DNA of 5,943 nucleotides from Gammaproteobacteria bacterium (GTDB taxonomy: Bacteria > Pseudomonadota > Gammaproteobacteria > SZUA-229): contig DROB01000166.1 in assembly GCA_011321985.1 (NCBI GenBank), positions 1-5,943 on the forward strand, written 5' to 3'. The notes below the pieces were generated by a model. It did not search any database. It saw only the letters and a program-made list of their open reading frames with translations, and had not been told where the DNA came from. This document shows positions 4,967-5,943 of the stretch, in pieces; position 1 is the first letter of the stretch; every line of letters begins with the position of its first letter. A program made the position numbers and the translations under genes.

Positions 4967-5943
4967 TTATCTGCGGGAGCTATAGTTTGGGAAGGCATTT
5001 TTATCGATAAATATTTCGATAAGGTTTATTCCCGTCTTGAAATCAGCCCTGTCAAATACGGGTTCAATATCTTTCTCCGATCGGATCGAGAAATAACAGA
5101 TGCCAAATGAGTCAGCCAGTTTTTCATAGTCTGGATTGATGAAATCGCAGTCTATAAACCGGTTATCATAGCTCTGGATCTGATTTTTCCGAATAAGGCC
5201 CATGCTGCTATTATTGAATAAGATGATATTTAATGATTTCTCATAATTGATCGCAGTCATTATTTCCATACAGCACATCTGAAAGCCACCGTCACCTATG
5301 ATGGCAAACATGGTCGTCTGCCCAGCGAACTGTGCACCAATAGCGGCGGGGATGGCATGTCCCAGTGATGAAACTCCGGCGTTGGGGTAGAAATGATTTT
5401 TCGTTGAGACCTGGAGGAGGTTCTGAGAAAAGATTATATTGTCATCAAAAATCGAAATTCCTTCGGGGAAGTAGCTGTTCATCTTTTTAAAAAAAGCTTT
5501 GACCAGAGAGAACTCTGCCTGGAAGATGGCATCGCCATCACTGCTGGTTCTGGCTTCATAGTTATCTTTGTATTCGGTAATGCTCTCCAGTTTTTTCTTC
5601 TCAAACAAGTGACCATTTATCTTTTGCATGACGCTGGACAATATCTGTTTTATATCACCATGTATGGTCAGATCAGCCTGGTATACTTTGTTTAGCTGCT
5701 GGTCATCGATATCGATCTGGACGACCTGTTTGTCAGCAAGCAGCCGTTCATTCCAGAGATAGCTGGTGCGCTCGTTAAAGCTGGCTCCAAGTACCACGAC
5801 CAGGTCTGATCGGTTGATGATGTAATCGTATGCATAACCGCTCGAGGTAACACCCAGACTACCCAGTGAAAGTTCGGAACATTCGTTTATCGTACCTTTA
5901 CCTTTCAGGCTGGAAGTAACCGGGATATTGAGTGAAAGACTTA
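4967..5943 (-). CDS. ThDP-dependent acetolactate synthase-like enzyme, 5' end missing
   Basis: The frame stays open to the right edge, so this is the C-terminal 324 residues of a longer protein; the only in-window start, a GTG at 5797, lies inside a conserved domain and is not a true start. The visible N-terminal part, with IPVTSSLKGKG and VVLGASFNER, is the middle domain of acetolactate synthase/pyruvate-oxidase-like enzymes. The C-terminal part is the pyrophosphate-binding domain: FYPNAGVSSLGHAIPAAIGA, then GDGG at visible residues 216-219 and NN at 243-244, the GDG-x25-NN site that holds Mg and thiamine diphosphate. The family makes or breaks C-C bonds next to a keto group, typically with 2-keto acids; the substrate here cannot be named. 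The catalytic Glu would lie in the missing N-terminal domain. Placement directly before a glycosyltransferase and a sulfotransferase suggests a glycan precursor rather than branched-chain amino acid synthesis. It is first of the three visible leftward genes. Confidence 0.85.
   Translation of the reverse strand, partial: SLSLNIPVTSSLKGKGTINECSELSLGSLGVTSSGYAYDYIINRSDLVVVLGASFNERTSYLWNERLLADKQVVQIDIDDQQLNKVYQADLTIHGDIKQILSSVMQKINGHLFEKKKLESITEYKDNYEARTSSDGDAIFQAEFSLVKAFFKKMNSYFPEGISIFDDNIIFSQNLLQVSTKNHFYPNAGVSSLGHAIPAAIGAQFAGQTTMFAIIGDGGFQMCCMEIMTAINYEKSLNIILFNNSSMGLIRKNQIQSYDNRFIDCDFINPDYEKLADSFGICYFSIRSEKDIEPVFDRADFKTGINLIEIFIDKNAFPNYSSRR

Noticed and set aside
5795..5797. GTG as the start of the ThDP enzyme
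   Set aside because: The frame continues upstream to the window edge with conserved middle-domain sequence (IPVTSSLKGKG), so the true start lies outside the window.
1..5943. CRISPR array, tRNA, rRNA, insertion sequence or toxin-antitoxin pair
   Set aside because: No regularly spaced direct repeats, cloverleaf-like sequence, transposase motif or paired small genes typical of toxin-antitoxin loci were found by reading both strands.

Overview
The window reads like a piece of a bacterial chromosome, most likely gammaproteobacterial. That placement is an inference from gene types, moderate base composition and ordinary Shine-Dalgarno and intrinsic-terminator signals; there is no rRNA or other marker to fix it. 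No tRNA, rRNA, CRISPR array, insertion sequence or phage gene is visible.

The left half is loosely packed. Positions 1-616 hold no convincing gene. They contain a 25-bp imperfect inverted repeat (73-151), a terminator-like hairpin (294-320) and, just before the first gene, a candidate extended -10 promoter. A ferritin-like diiron protein related to the phenylacetyl-CoA epoxidase PaaA/PaaC group (617-1279) follows and is closed by a strong, symmetric terminator (1322-1349). Next is a short regulatory-looking stretch with an 18-bp inverted repeat (1387-1431) and a GAAA-loop hairpin (1444-1461). It leads into a 63-residue Cys-rich metal-knuckle protein (1488-1679) with its own terminator. A predicted SAM-dependent methyltransferase (1765-2403) is the last rightward gene.

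The right half is a tight leftward gene string entering from beyond the right edge. In transcription order it holds a ThDP (thiamine diphosphate)-dependent acetolactate-synthase-like enzyme lacking its N-terminus here (4967-5943), a large 626-residue GT-A type glycosyltransferase (3072-4952), and a small PAPS-type sulfotransferase-like protein (2524-3054). The intergenic gaps are 14 and 17 bases, so the three are probably one operon. The methyltransferase converges on this string.

The right half looks like part of a surface-glycan locus (polysaccharide, LPS or flagellin glycosylation): the ThDP enzyme would make or modify a precursor, the glycosyltransferase would add a sugar, and the sulfotransferase, possibly with the methyltransferase, would decorate it. 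That pathway is inferred from family membership and gene order only. The left-hand pair (diiron protein plus Cys-rich knuckle) may work together in redox or oxidative-stress chemistry, as the two domains of rubrerythrin do, but they are separately terminated and the link is a hypothesis.
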